From assembly GCA_002707155.1 (NCBI GenBank), contig PAME01000025.1, positions 1-64,000 on the forward strand: a stretch of 64,000 nt of DNA. The letters are read 5' to 3'. Positions 45,786 to 53,721 of the stretch are shown here, in pieces (the stretch's first letter is position 1; every line of letters starts with the position of its first letter). The notes below the pieces were generated by a model. The model was not told the origin of the DNA. It made no database searches and worked only from the letters and a program-made list of their open reading frames with translations. The translations under genes and the position numbers were made by a program. The DNA is from Crocinitomicaceae bacterium. GTDB lineage: Bacteria > Bacteroidota > Bacteroidia > Flavobacteriales_G > Salibacteraceae.

Positions 45786-46865
45786 TTACTTTGGTGCAAT
45801 TCGATAGATATAAAATGACATTATACCATAAAGTATGTTAGGAATCCAACAAGCATAAAACGGAGAGAGCCCGGCATTAGTTGCATAGACTGTAGCCACC
45901 TTTATAGCAAAAATATAAGTAACGGCAATGAGAAGCCCAAGAGCTAGATGAGCTCCAATTCCTCCCCTAACCTTTCTGCTGCTCATACAAACACCTATAA
46001 ATACCATGATAAAGGTTGCGAACGGCACCGAAGTTCGCTGATGTTTTTCAATTAAATGATAAGTAACATTCTCTGATCCACTAAGAATTTCACGATCTAT
46101 ATATCGATTTAACTCGGGTGTACTCATCATTTGCGTGGTATATTCTAGACGTTCTTCAAATTCGGAAGGGTGCAATTCAAGAATTGTATCTAACGATCTA
46201 CCGCGTTCTAAACGTTCTTCATCTCCATCAATAAATCGCTTGACATAGTTATGTATAACCCAGCATTCTTTAGTCGTATCCCATTGCGCATAATCAGAGC
46301 TAATTTTAAAAATCATTTCTCGACCTTTATAATGCTCTAACGTGAATTTATATCCAATATCGCTTTGAACATTGTATTTTTCGAAATAGACAAAATCATT
46401 ATCACCGATTTGCTTGTGAATATCATTGTCGTAGTTCTTATAGGCCATTTTAAAATAATCTTCTTCAAATTTTATTCTGACTTTATTCGCATTTGGAATT
46501 AAATAGTGATTGAGCATGAGTGACATAGAAGCCAATATTATAGAGCAAATCAAATAAGGAAAAAGCATCCTTTTAAAAGAAACTCCACTGCTTAAAATAG
46601 CTACAATTTCAGTCTGACTAGCCATTTTTGAAGTAAAGAAAATTACCGTTATGAAAATTAAAAGAGGGCTGAACATATTGCCATAAAACAGAACGAAATT
46701 GAAATAATAGTCGACTATTAACCCAATAAAAGGCGCTCCTCGTTCCGTAAAATCATCCATTTTCTCGCTGTAATCGAAAATGCAAGCGATGAGCATAATA
46801 ATTCCAAGAATAAAGAAGAATGTTGTCAAAAACTTCTTGATTATATAGATGTCAATAATCTTCAC
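45786..46865 (-). CDS. LptF/LptG-family lipopolysaccharide export permease
   Basis: The 359-residue protein has three N-terminal membrane helices (about 10-32, 55-75, 98-120). A periplasmic beta-jellyroll follows (about 125-265, with SSDYAQWDTTKECWVIHN), then three C-terminal helices (about 275-355). With LptB2 and a partner permease it extracts LPS from the inner membrane and passes it to LptC/A. Features TSKMASQTEIVAILSSGVSF and RKVRGGIGAHLALGLLIAV are diagnostic of LptF/G; which of the two cannot be told. The start is GTG, 4 bases downstream of tgt. Confidence 0.88.
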   Translation of the reverse strand: MKIIDIYIIKKFLTTFFFILGIIMLIACIFDYSEKMDDFTERGAPFIGLIVDYYFNFVLFYGNMFSPLLIFITVIFFTSKMASQTEIVAILSSGVSFKRMLFPYLICSIILASMSLMLNHYLIPNANKVRIKFEEDYFKMAYKNYDNDIHKQIGDNDFVYFEKYNVQSDIGYKFTLEHYKGREMIFKISSDYAQWDTTKECWVIHNYVKRFIDGDEERLERGRSLDTILELHPSEFEERLEYTTQMMSTPELNRYIDREILSGSENVTYHLIEKHQRTSVPFATFIMVFIGVCMSSRKVRGGIGAHLALGLLIAVTYIFAIKVATVYATNAGLSPFYACWIPNILYGIMSFYIYRIAPK

Positions 46866-46869
46866 CTAT

Positions 46870-48000
46870 TTATAATTTTCTTGAAATCTTTGGTAACATC
46901 ATTTTTTTCCAATCGGCAAAAGTACCCGCCTCTATTTGCGCTCTAGCTTCTCCAACCAGCCACAAATAAAAACCTAAATTATGAATTGATGAAATCTGAG
47001 CTCCTAACATTTCTCTAGATGTTACCAAATGCCGCAAATAAGCTTTAGAGTACACCGTATCTACATAGGTATTACCAGCAGAATCTATTGGAGAAAAATC
47101 ACGTTCCCACTTTTTATTTTTGATGTTGATAATACCCTCAGAGGTAAACAGTTGACCATTACGTGCATTGCGTGTTGGCAATACACAATCAAACATATCC
47201 ACACCTAAAGCAATGCATTCCAGTAAATTAGCAGGAGTTCCTACTCCCATCAAATACCTTGGTTTTTCTTTTGGTAGAATATCACAAACCAATTCAGTCA
47301 TTGCGTATAGTTCTTCGTGAGGCTCTCCTACGGATAGGCCGCCAATCGCGTTTCCAAAAGCATTTTTACTTGCAACGTACTCTGCGGATTGTTTTCTTAA
47401 ATCGTTGTAAACACTTCCTTGAACAATTGGAAATAAAGCTTGTTGGTGTCCGTATTTAGGTTCAGTGGATTCCATTTGCGATATACACCTGTCCAACCAA
47501 CGATGCGTCATATGCATTGAGTTTTTTGCGTATTCATAATCGCAAGGGTATGGAGTACATTCATCAAATGCCATAATGATATCAGCGCCAATAGATCGCT
47601 GGATATCGACTGCTCGCTCTGGAGAAAAAACGTGTTTTGATCCATCTATATGAGAAGCAAATTTGACTCCTTCTTCAGTAATTTTTCTAGTTCCCGACAG
47701 AGAATATACTTGGTAACCTCCACTATCTGTAAGTATTGGCTTTTCCCAACCAATAAATTTGTGCAATCCTCCAGCCTCTTCCAAAATAGATGTTCCTGGT
47801 CTTAGAAACAGATGATAAGTATTTCCTAAGATAATTTGGGCAGCTATTTCATCCGTAAGTTCTCTATGATGGACTGCTTTTACAGAACCTGCAGTTCCAA
47901 CGGGCATAAAAATCGGTGTTTTGATTGTTCCATGGTCAGTTTCCAAAACCCCTGACCTTGCCTTAGAATGAGGGTCTGTCGCACTTAGTTTAAATTCCAT
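46870..48000 (-). CDS. tgt: Queuine tRNA-ribosyltransferase
   Basis: This 376-residue TGT exchanges guanine 34 for the queuine precursor preQ1 in tRNAs with GUN anticodons. Visible are TPIFMPVGTAGSVKAV, GNTYHLFLRPG, the nucleophile region LTDSGGYQVYSL, DIIMAFDECTPYP, FPIVQGSVY and GIGGLSVGEP. MFDCVLPTRNARNG also fits. The end lacks a strong CxCxxC zinc motif: NTYVDTVYSKAYLRHLVTS replaces the zinc-binding segment of E. coli Tgt. The frame opens at 48027, but a TATCTTTG -7 element lies inside it, so ATG 47998-48000 (MEFKLSATD) is the start. Operon with lptG. Confidence 0.93.
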   Translation of the reverse strand: MEFKLSATDPHSKARSGVLETDHGTIKTPIFMPVGTAGSVKAVHHRELTDEIAAQIILGNTYHLFLRPGTSILEEAGGLHKFIGWEKPILTDSGGYQVYSLSGTRKITEEGVKFASHIDGSKHVFSPERAVDIQRSIGADIIMAFDECTPYPCDYEYAKNSMHMTHRWLDRCISQMESTEPKYGHQQALFPIVQGSVYNDLRKQSAEYVASKNAFGNAIGGLSVGEPHEELYAMTELVCDILPKEKPRYLMGVGTPANLLECIALGVDMFDCVLPTRNARNGQLFTSEGIINIKNKKWERDFSPIDSAGNTYVDTVYSKAYLRHLVTSREMLGAQISSIHNLGFYLWLVGEARAQIEAGTFADWKKMMLPKISRKL

Positions 48001-48016
48001 ATCTTGATAAAGTGTG

Positions 48017-48024
48017 CAAAGATA
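48017..48024 (-). promoter_or_regulatory. -7 promoter element of tgt
   Basis: Minus-strand TATCTTTG, 16 bases upstream of the tgt ATG at 48000 and inside the longer open frame, which decides the start. No -33 TTG in range. Confidence 0.5.
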
Positions 48025-48096
48025 CATCGGACATGCTTGTTTAAAAGTTAATCCGGTTTTTCTATGTTAAGCACTCATTTTTAAAACCTTTGCAAC

Positions 48097-49215
48097 ATGG
48101 AGCAAATCGCAGCATCGCCTTTATTTTGGCCACTATTCGGTTTTTTTTTATTAAAAATGGGGATACTGTTGTTCATTAATCTTCGATTAAGTTTAATGAA
48201 ACCGTGTAATGGAGTTTTCAAAAAAGCAATTTCTATAATTATATGTGCTAGAAACGAATCCGACAATCTTCAAAAATTTCTTCCTGATATTTTAAATCAA
48301 GATTACCCAGAGTTTGAGGTAGTAGTTGTAAACGATCGTTCTTCAGATGGCACAGAGGATATTTTAAGAGCATTTGAACTAAAACACTCAAACTTAAAAG
48401 TAACGTTAATACAAGAAAATAACAAATTCAATTTCAACAAAAAATTTGCACTTACCATTGGAATAAAAGCTGCTTCCAATGACCATATCCTGTTAACAGA
48501 TGCGGACTGCAAGCCCATATCAAATCAATGGTTAAAGAATATGGTAGCCCCTTTTGAAAAAGGCAAATTTATTGTAGTGGGATACGGAGGATATTTGAAA
48601 GAAGCTGGTTTTGTGAACAAAATGATAAGAGCAGAAACACATTTGATTGCTCAACAGTATTTTGGTCTTGGCCTATTAAACATTCCATATATGGCGGTTG
48701 GAAGAAACATGGCTTACAACAAAAATTTATTTTTTAAAAATAAAGGCTTTTCAAGTCATCAACACTTGAATAGTGGTGATGATGATTTATTTATGAACGA
48801 GAATGCCACGAGAGGCAACACTGCCTTTGTTTTCGATAGCAATTCATTTACATCGTCCATTTCAAAAAACACCTGGAGGGATTATTTAGAGCAAAAACGA
48901 AGACACTTAACGACTGGTATAAGATACAAACCTTCAACCCAATTTTTTCTGTTTTTTGCAACACTTATCAATTTGACTTTTTATCTTTTTTCATTTTTTT
49001 GCTTGTTCTTCTATTCGGTTAACCTTGCTGCAGTAGTTGCATTGTTGTTAGTATTTTTGACAAGTATGGTTGTATCATTTAAAGGACTAAAAACCACCAA
49101 TTCACTTGACTTACTACCTTGGATATTTATATCCGATATCTTTATACTATTGTTTCATCCTTTTGCATTGTGCTATAATTATTTGCAGAGCGGCAGTTTA
49201 TGGAAGAATTATTAA
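48097..49215 (+). CDS. Membrane-associated family 2 glycosyltransferase
   Basis: The 372-residue GT2 has an N-terminal membrane helix (about 8-30). The catalytic GT-A domain contains ISIIICARNES (43-53), VVVNDRSSDGT and the DxD-like LLTDADCKP. A later acceptor motif NSGDDDLFMNE and QKRRHLTTGIRY (Q/R-x-x-R-W-like) are followed by at least three C-terminal helices. This architecture is seen in processive or membrane-inserted GT2 enzymes that work on lipid-linked glycans. A near-consensus -7 string AACCTTTG (48085-48092) precedes the ATG by 4 bases. The end overlaps the sigma-factor gene by 16 bases. Confidence 0.85.
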   Translation: MEQIAASPLFWPLFGFFLLKMGILLFINLRLSLMKPCNGVFKKAISIIICARNESDNLQKFLPDILNQDYPEFEVVVVNDRSSDGTEDILRAFELKHSNLKVTLIQENNKFNFNKKFALTIGIKAASNDHILLTDADCKPISNQWLKNMVAPFEKGKFIVVGYGGYLKEAGFVNKMIRAETHLIAQQYFGLGLLNIPYMAVGRNMAYNKNLFFKNKGFSSHQHLNSGDDDLFMNENATRGNTAFVFDSNSFTSSISKNTWRDYLEQKRRHLTTGIRYKPSTQFFLFFATLINLTFYLFSFFCLFFYSVNLAAVVALLLVFLTSMVVSFKGLKTTNSLDLLPWIFISDIFILLFHPFALCYNYLQSGSLWKNY

Positions 49216-49811
49216 ATAGCAACCTTTCTGATAAGGCCAAATATGACTATACTTTGGTTCGTAGAGCTCTGGATGATAACGATGAAAAGGCGTACACCCA
49301 AATCATGGCGCGCTATAGAGAGCCTATTTACTATATGCTCCTAAAAATGATTCGAAGTGAAGTTGATGCTGAGGATTTGACTATCGAAGCTTTTGGAAAA
49401 GCATTCAAAAAGCTGGATCAATACGAGCCTACCTATGCGTTTAGCACTTGGCTTTATAAAATAGCATCTAATAATTGCATCGATTTTATTCGCAAGAAAA
49501 AAATGAAAACACTTTCGCTCGATGCTACTTTAGAGGGTGAAGAAAATAGCAGAAAATATGAACCGGTTGCTGATACATTAACTCCAGAAGAAGAGGCTAT
49601 AAAAAGTCAGAAAATAATAGTGATGCATAAAGTTGTAGATCAATTAAAGCCACGTTACAAATCTTTGATTGAACTTCGTTATTTCAAAGAATATTCCTAC
49701 CAAGAAATTGCCAAGGAATTAAATCTACCCCTTGGAACATTAAAAGCTCAATTATTTAGAGCAAAGGAGTTACTCTACGAAATACTTAAAGATCGTAGAA
49801 GCAGTATTTAA
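49200..49811 (+). CDS. ECF-type RNA polymerase sigma factor
   Basis: The 203-residue group 4 sigma factor has region 2 (about 35-105): YREPIYYMLLKMIRSEVDAE, DLTIEAFGKAF and FSTWLYKIASNNCIDFIRKK. A linker of about 30 residues is followed by region 4 (about 140-195): LKPRYKSLIELRYFKEYS, YQEIAKELNLPLGTLKAQLF. No anti-sigma gene follows; the next gene is rsmG. It starts inside the end of the glycosyltransferase gene, so expression is tied to it. Target promoters are unknown. Confidence 0.9.
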   Translation: MEELLNSNLSDKAKYDYTLVRRALDDNDEKAYTQIMARYREPIYYMLLKMIRSEVDAEDLTIEAFGKAFKKLDQYEPTYAFSTWLYKIASNNCIDFIRKKKMKTLSLDATLEGEENSRKYEPVADTLTPEEEAIKSQKIIVMHKVVDQLKPRYKSLIELRYFKEYSYQEIAKELNLPLGTLKAQLFRAKELLYEILKDRRSSI

Positions 49812-49815
49812 AACT

Positions 49816-50424
49816 ATGTCGATTCGAACACTAGAAAAGTATTTTCCCAATCTTACGGATTTACAAAAGCAACAACTTGGTAAACTTCAAGGCTTGTACT
49901 CGGAATGGAATGAAAAAATCAATGTTATTTCCAGGAAAGACATCGATGAACTTTTGGAACGTCATATTCTACATAGCATAAGTATTTCATTGTTTTATGA
50001 TTTAGATAATGCGCAAGATTTACTTGACATTGGAACGGGCGGCGGGTTTCCTGGAATTCCTCTTGCAATTATAAATCCAACTTCAAATTTTGTATTAATT
50101 GATAGCATCGGCAAAAAAATAAAGGTAGTCAATGAGGTATGTAAATCAATAGGACTTAAAAACTGTATTGGTCTGCATGAAAATGCAAAGCACCATAAAT
50201 CGATTTATGACATCGCCGTTAGCAGAGCTGTAACAGCATTTGACCCATTTCTAGAGTTTACTTCTCCCCTATTAAAAAACAATGGGAAAATCCTCTACTT
50301 GAAAGGCGGAGATCTAACTGAAGAACTGAAAAATGCATCTAAAAACATTCAACTCTTTTCACTTTCCGAGAAAATTGAAGGTGAGTTTTTTGAGACTAAA
50401 AAACTGGTACTTTACTCAAAATAA
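49816..50424 (+). CDS. rsmG: 16S rRNA (guanine-527-N7)-methyltransferase
   Basis: The 202-residue class I methyltransferase modifies G527 in the 530 loop of 16S rRNA. Diagnostic features are WNEKINVISRKDIDELLERH (31-50), then HILHSI, SAM motif DIGTGGGFPGIPLAI (71-85) and VSRAVTAFDPFLEF. It follows the sigma factor by 4 bases and lies upstream of rpmH, which has its own promoter. Length is standard for the family. Confidence 0.95.
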   Translation: MSIRTLEKYFPNLTDLQKQQLGKLQGLYSEWNEKINVISRKDIDELLERHILHSISISLFYDLDNAQDLLDIGTGGGFPGIPLAIINPTSNFVLIDSIGKKIKVVNEVCKSIGLKNCIGLHENAKHHKSIYDIAVSRAVTAFDPFLEFTSPLLKNNGKILYLKGGDLTEELKNASKNIQLFSLSEKIEGEFFETKKLVLYSK

Positions 50425-50496
50425 ATGCTTTAAAAAAACCTTTTAATATATAGGCATTTGAGTCTTTTAATAATTGAAAATTTATTTGAATAAACA

Positions 50497-50528
50497 TTGA
50501 TAATACATCCAAAATAATTTTACTTTTG
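50497..50528 (+). promoter_or_regulatory. Two-element promoter of rpmH
   Basis: TTG (50497-50499), 21 bases, TACTTTTG (50521-50528), then 33 bases to the ATG. It is the clearest textbook Bacteroidota promoter in the window, as expected for a ribosomal protein gene. Confidence 0.75.
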
Positions 50529-50561
50529 CGGCTCGTTTTTCGAAACAAATAATACACTACA

Positions 50562-50717
50562 ATGAAAAGAACGTTTCAACCGTCGAATAAGAAGAGAAAG
50601 AACAAACACGGCTTTAGAGAAAGAATGGCAACTAAAGGTGGACGTAAGGTATTAGCTAGTCGCAGAGCTAAAGGAAGAAAGAAACTTACTGTTTCTGACG
50701 AATTACCTAAGAAATAA
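50562..50717 (+). CDS. rpmH: 50S ribosomal protein L34
   Basis: This 51-residue, strongly basic protein is L34 of the large ribosomal subunit: [20 protein letters not shown], then [20 protein letters not shown] and [11 protein letters not shown]. The KRTFQPS start and GFRxRMxTxxGRxVLxxRRxKGR core are invariant in the family. It is single-cistron, between a strong promoter and a strong terminator. In many bacteria rpmH borders dnaA and the origin; neither dnaA nor rnpA is present here. Confidence 0.98.
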   Translation: MKRTFQPSNKKRKNKHGFRERMATKGGRKVLASRRAKGRKKLTVSDELPKK

Positions 50718-50746
50718 TATTGGGGTTTCCCATTTATAATATTAAG

Positions 50747-50773
50747 AAAGGGCGGTTTAACCGCCCTTTTTTT
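50747..50773 (+). terminator. Rho-independent terminator of rpmH
   Basis: AAAGGGCGG and CCGCCCTTT pair as a GC-rich hairpin around TTTAA and run into seven Ts. It is the strongest terminator in the window and isolates rpmH from lhgO. Confidence 0.9.
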
Positions 50774-50786
50774 ATGTCATAGAATG

Positions 50787-50794
50787 TAACTTTG
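50787..50794 (+). promoter_or_regulatory. -7 promoter element of lhgO
   Basis: TAACTTTG, exact TAnnTTTG match, 17 bases before the lhgO ATG and just beyond the rpmH terminator. Confidence 0.5.
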
Positions 50795-50811
50795 TTTTTT
50801 AATTATCGATT

Positions 50812-52029
50812 ATGACTTATGATTTTTGTGTAGTGGGCGGTGGTATTGTTGGACTTGCAACAGCCTACAAGCTGCAGTGTAAATTCCCTGATCAAAATAT
50901 TCTTGTTCTAGAAAAAGAAAATCGATTTGCTCCACACCAAAGTGGAAACAATTCGGGAGTTATTCATTCTGGCATATATTACAAACCAGGCTATTACAAA
51001 GCAAAAAATTGTGTTGATGGCCGTCGTGAGTTAGTAGCTTTTGCAAAAGAGCACAATATTGCTCACGATATTTGTGGAAAAATTATAGTCGCAACCAACG
51101 AAAGTGAACTCCCTTTTTTGGCACAAATTCATCAAAATGGAATTGAAAATGGAGTTGAAGATATAGAAGAAATTGGCCCAGATAGAATTAAAGAAATAGA
51201 ACCTCATTGTGAAGGAATAAAAGGACTGCGCGTGGGTTGCACCGGTATAATTGATTATGTGGGCGCTACCGACAAACTAGCTGAATTACTTGAAGGGTTA
51301 AACCCCAATTCGAAGGCTTTAATTAACCACGAGGTACTAGGCATTAAAAAGCAGAATGGCATCAGCGTTATCGAAACTAATAATGGAGACTTTAAATCTG
51401 CACGAATGATTTTCTGCGCTGGCCTCCAAGCGGATAGATTAGCGAGAAAAGATGGTGTAAACATTAAGGAAAAGGTTGTTGGATTCCGCGGTGATTATTA
51501 CGAATTGACCGAACAAGGCAAGCATAAGGTTAAACATCTTATCTATCCAGTTCCAAATCCTGAGTTTCCCTTTCTTGGAGTTCACTTTACACGTATGACA
51601 AACGGTGAAATAGAATGTGGGCCAAATGCTGTTTTCACCTTTAAACGAGAAGGGTATGGAAAAACTGACTTCGACCTAAAAGACACCATAGATGCCTTAA
51701 CTTATGGTGGAACTTGGAAATTATTCTTCAAGAATATCTCCTTTGGAATAAATGAATACAGAAGAGCTTTTAGCAAAAAACTATTCTTAAAGACACTTCA
51801 GCGACTGATACCGTCGCTAACAATGGAAGATCTTAAACCAGGCAGAGCCGGAGTAAGAGCGATGCTTTTATCGACAAATGGTGATACTAAAGATGATTTC
51901 AGGATTGAATATAAAGACAATAGCATTCATGTATTAAACGCTCCAAGTCCGGCGGCAACTGCTTGTTTAGCAATTGGGAATGAAGTCGTTAATATGGCTA
52001 CTAAGCACTTCAAATTAGAGTCTAAATAA
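50812..52029 (+). CDS. lhgO: L-2-hydroxyglutarate oxidase
   Basis: The 405-residue FAD enzyme of the DAO family oxidises L-2-hydroxyglutarate to 2-oxoglutarate at the membrane. The N-terminus has the dinucleotide-binding GGGIVGLATAY (9-19) and VLEKENRFAPHQSGNNSGVI; the latter, HQSGNNSGVIHSGIYY, is typical of LhgO. LRVGCTGIIDY, IECGPNAVF, AGVRAMLLS and HVLNAPSPAATACLAIG close the fold. It stands alone between the rpmH terminator and a convergent lipoprotein gene, and likely repairs a metabolic by-product. Confidence 0.9.
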   Translation: MTYDFCVVGGGIVGLATAYKLQCKFPDQNILVLEKENRFAPHQSGNNSGVIHSGIYYKPGYYKAKNCVDGRRELVAFAKEHNIAHDICGKIIVATNESELPFLAQIHQNGIENGVEDIEEIGPDRIKEIEPHCEGIKGLRVGCTGIIDYVGATDKLAELLEGLNPNSKALINHEVLGIKKQNGISVIETNNGDFKSARMIFCAGLQADRLARKDGVNIKEKVVGFRGDYYELTEQGKHKVKHLIYPVPNPEFPFLGVHFTRMTNGEIECGPNAVFTFKREGYGKTDFDLKDTIDALTYGGTWKLFFKNISFGINEYRRAFSKKLFLKTLQRLIPSLTMEDLKPGRAGVRAMLLSTNGDTKDDFRIEYKDNSIHVLNAPSPAATACLAIGNEVVNMATKHFKLESK

Positions 52030-52044
52030 AAAGAAAGCTCGACA

Positions 52045-52932
52045 TTATTCTGTTGGAGGATCTTTGATTAAATAATGAGCTCTGCTATTTGGATTAATCA
52101 TTGTTGTATCTATCGGACCATATTTTAATAAATGATGCATTAACTTCATTTGACATTCCGTCATCCCATTCCCACCATCATTTGATTCCATAAAATTATT
52201 ACACGCTTTTAAAGGACAAGGCTTGTAGCCTTCGCAACTGGTGCATGGACCTAGGCGATGCTCATAGTGCCCCAATCCCAAACCATGACCTACTTCATGG
52301 GCTATATGGGTTCCTATTCCCCAAATATCAAATTCCTTTGTATAAACTTGATACATTCCTTCGAAATACAAAACGTTATTTTGGAATCCAAAACCATCTT
52401 TACAGCCTCTTGTCATACAAATATTACGTCCTCCATAAGCTCTCGGCTTAATTCCCGAGAGCAGAATGTGAACACAGTGCTTTTTCTCAAATTCACTAAG
52501 CAAGTCGTTTTCTAAAACAAATTCACTGTAAAGGTCTTTATGGTCGTATTCGCCATAAACCCTAGCCTTGGACCCGTTATTTGAATTCCAAAATTTAATA
52601 TCAATAATCCGAAAGCGTATTTTAGAGTCCTTAATGTAGTTGCCAACCAAAGGCACCGGTTTTTCCACATTACTTAAAAATTGATTAGCTCCACGAATTT
52701 CACCTCTTAGCCATTCTATATCTGGTGCCGTATCTTGAAAATTCCCCTTCCCAAGAGAATCATTAAAAACATGAAAAATTAAATTCAATGATTTTATATT
52801 CTCTTTTTCCAAATCAATTTCCTGAAATGAGTATGGTATTCGCTCGGTAGACTCCAAAGGTGTTTGCAAAATAGAGCAGCCCAAAAGCACGCAAAATGAA
52901 ATTGCTAGAAAAAAAAGTAGTTTGAAATTCAT
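52045..52932 (-). CDS. Metzincin-type zinc metalloprotease lipoprotein
   Basis: This 295-residue lipoprotein has a signal peptide ending in lipobox LLGC (Cys19). The catalytic HEVGHGLGLGH (212-222) fits the metzincin HExxHxxGxxH site. The downstream NNFMES (Met248) would be the Met-turn, close to the zinc helix. Several Cys (CTSCEGYKPCPLKAC) between the third ligand and the Met-turn may form disulfides. A fold upstream of about 190 residues is unassigned. It would be an outer-membrane-anchored protease. Pappalysin-like relatives are the nearest I can suggest; the substrate is unknown. Confidence 0.82.
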   Translation of the reverse strand: MNFKLLFFLAISFCVLLGCSILQTPLESTERIPYSFQEIDLEKENIKSLNLIFHVFNDSLGKGNFQDTAPDIEWLRGEIRGANQFLSNVEKPVPLVGNYIKDSKIRFRIIDIKFWNSNNGSKARVYGEYDHKDLYSEFVLENDLLSEFEKKHCVHILLSGIKPRAYGGRNICMTRGCKDGFGFQNNVLYFEGMYQVYTKEFDIWGIGTHIAHEVGHGLGLGHYEHRLGPCTSCEGYKPCPLKACNNFMESNDGGNGMTECQMKLMHHLLKYGPIDTTMINPNSRAHYLIKDPPTE

Positions 52933-52968
52933 TGGCTAAAAATAACCAGAAAGGCAGTTAGACAAATA

Positions 52969-53511
52969 TTACTCTACCAACTTATATTTGGCCTTTATCT
53001 CCTCCCAGTTCCAAATGAAATGCTCCACTATATCATCCATTCGCTTTAAAAATAGCGGGTTTGGTGCGTTCATTTTTCTAAAATAAGCATCTTGGTATTG
53101 GTTCAATTCGTATTTAAAAAATACTGCTTTACTCATTCCATAATGAATGTTTTTGGAAGGCATATTTATTCGATTCATGTAGCTTTGATATGAAGCAACC
53201 AGTTGTCTTAATTTTTCTTTGTCAATATTCAAGGCTGTAGAGAGTTTGTTATAAATCCCCTCCATCAAACGAATGTCCTGATAGCTATTGAAAAGTTTTG
53301 GCACATAGGCCAGGTTTCCAGCTATTACAATAAGAAGGAATTTATCCGCTGCATTTGCAGAAATAGCTGGTGCTATTTCAAATTCAGGGTCTTCGTTTAT
53401 TAACTGTGCAACCTCCGGAAAACCACTGTCTACTAATTGCAAGATTCCAGCAGTAAAACACTCTGCTAGTTTTTCTTCAGAAATTTTTCTTTTAGTTAAA
53501 AATGATAGCAC
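52969..53511 (-). CDS. Conserved-looking hypothetical cytoplasmic protein
   Basis: The 180-residue protein is mostly helical, with no signal peptide or membrane segment. It has a helix-rich N-terminus (FLTKRKISEEKLAECFTAGI), a hydrophobic strand-like centre (KFLLIVIAGNLAYVP) and an aromatic C-terminus (HFIWNWEEIKAKYKL). I do not recognise a family. The start is GTG at 53509-53511. Upstream, a TAGCTTTG element (complement 53537-53544) and a large inverted repeat suggest regulated expression. Codon use resembles its neighbours. Confidence 0.6.
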   Translation of the reverse strand: MLSFLTKRKISEEKLAECFTAGILQLVDSGFPEVAQLINEDPEFEIAPAISANAADKFLLIVIAGNLAYVPKLFNSYQDIRLMEGIYNKLSTALNIDKEKLRQLVASYQSYMNRINMPSKNIHYGMSKAVFFKYELNQYQDAYFRKMNAPNPLFLKRMDDIVEHFIWNWEEIKAKYKLVE

Positions 53512-53536
53512 TTTACTTTATCCCTTTGGGTTTGAA

Positions 53537-53544
53537 CAAAGCTA
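53537..53544 (-). promoter_or_regulatory. -7 promoter element of the 180-residue hypothetical gene
   Basis: Minus-strand TAGCTTTG, 25 bases upstream of the GTG start, followed about 50 bases further out by an inverted repeat. Confidence 0.45.
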
Positions 53545-53595
53545 TACCTTATGACAAAGGACTTTTTTGGGCAGAGTTTTTCACTTGTCAACAAA

Positions 53596-53627
53596 GTTAT
53601 TAACGATTTTAAGAAATTGTTAATAAC
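53596..53627. repeat. Inverted repeat GTTATTAAC-N14-GTTAATAAC
   Basis: GTTATTAAC at 53596-53604 and its exact reverse complement at 53619-53627 are separated by 14 bases. The repeat extends with AAAG / CTTT flanks apart from a bulged base. It lies in the 210-base spacer upstream of the hypothetical gene. Possible operator or DNA-architectural site; too AT-rich to be a terminator. Confidence 0.5.
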
Positions 53628-53721
53628 CTTTCCTGCGGTTTAAAGAATTGATTAACAGATAATTAAACGGTTTTGATTTTGCAATCTAAGAACGAAAACG
53701 CCTTTCTAAATAAATCTACTC

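Noticed and set aside
53512-53721. Replication origin
   Set aside because: The spacer is AT-rich with an inverted repeat and rpmH is only 3 kb away, but dnaA, rnpA and TTATCCACA DnaA boxes are all missing.
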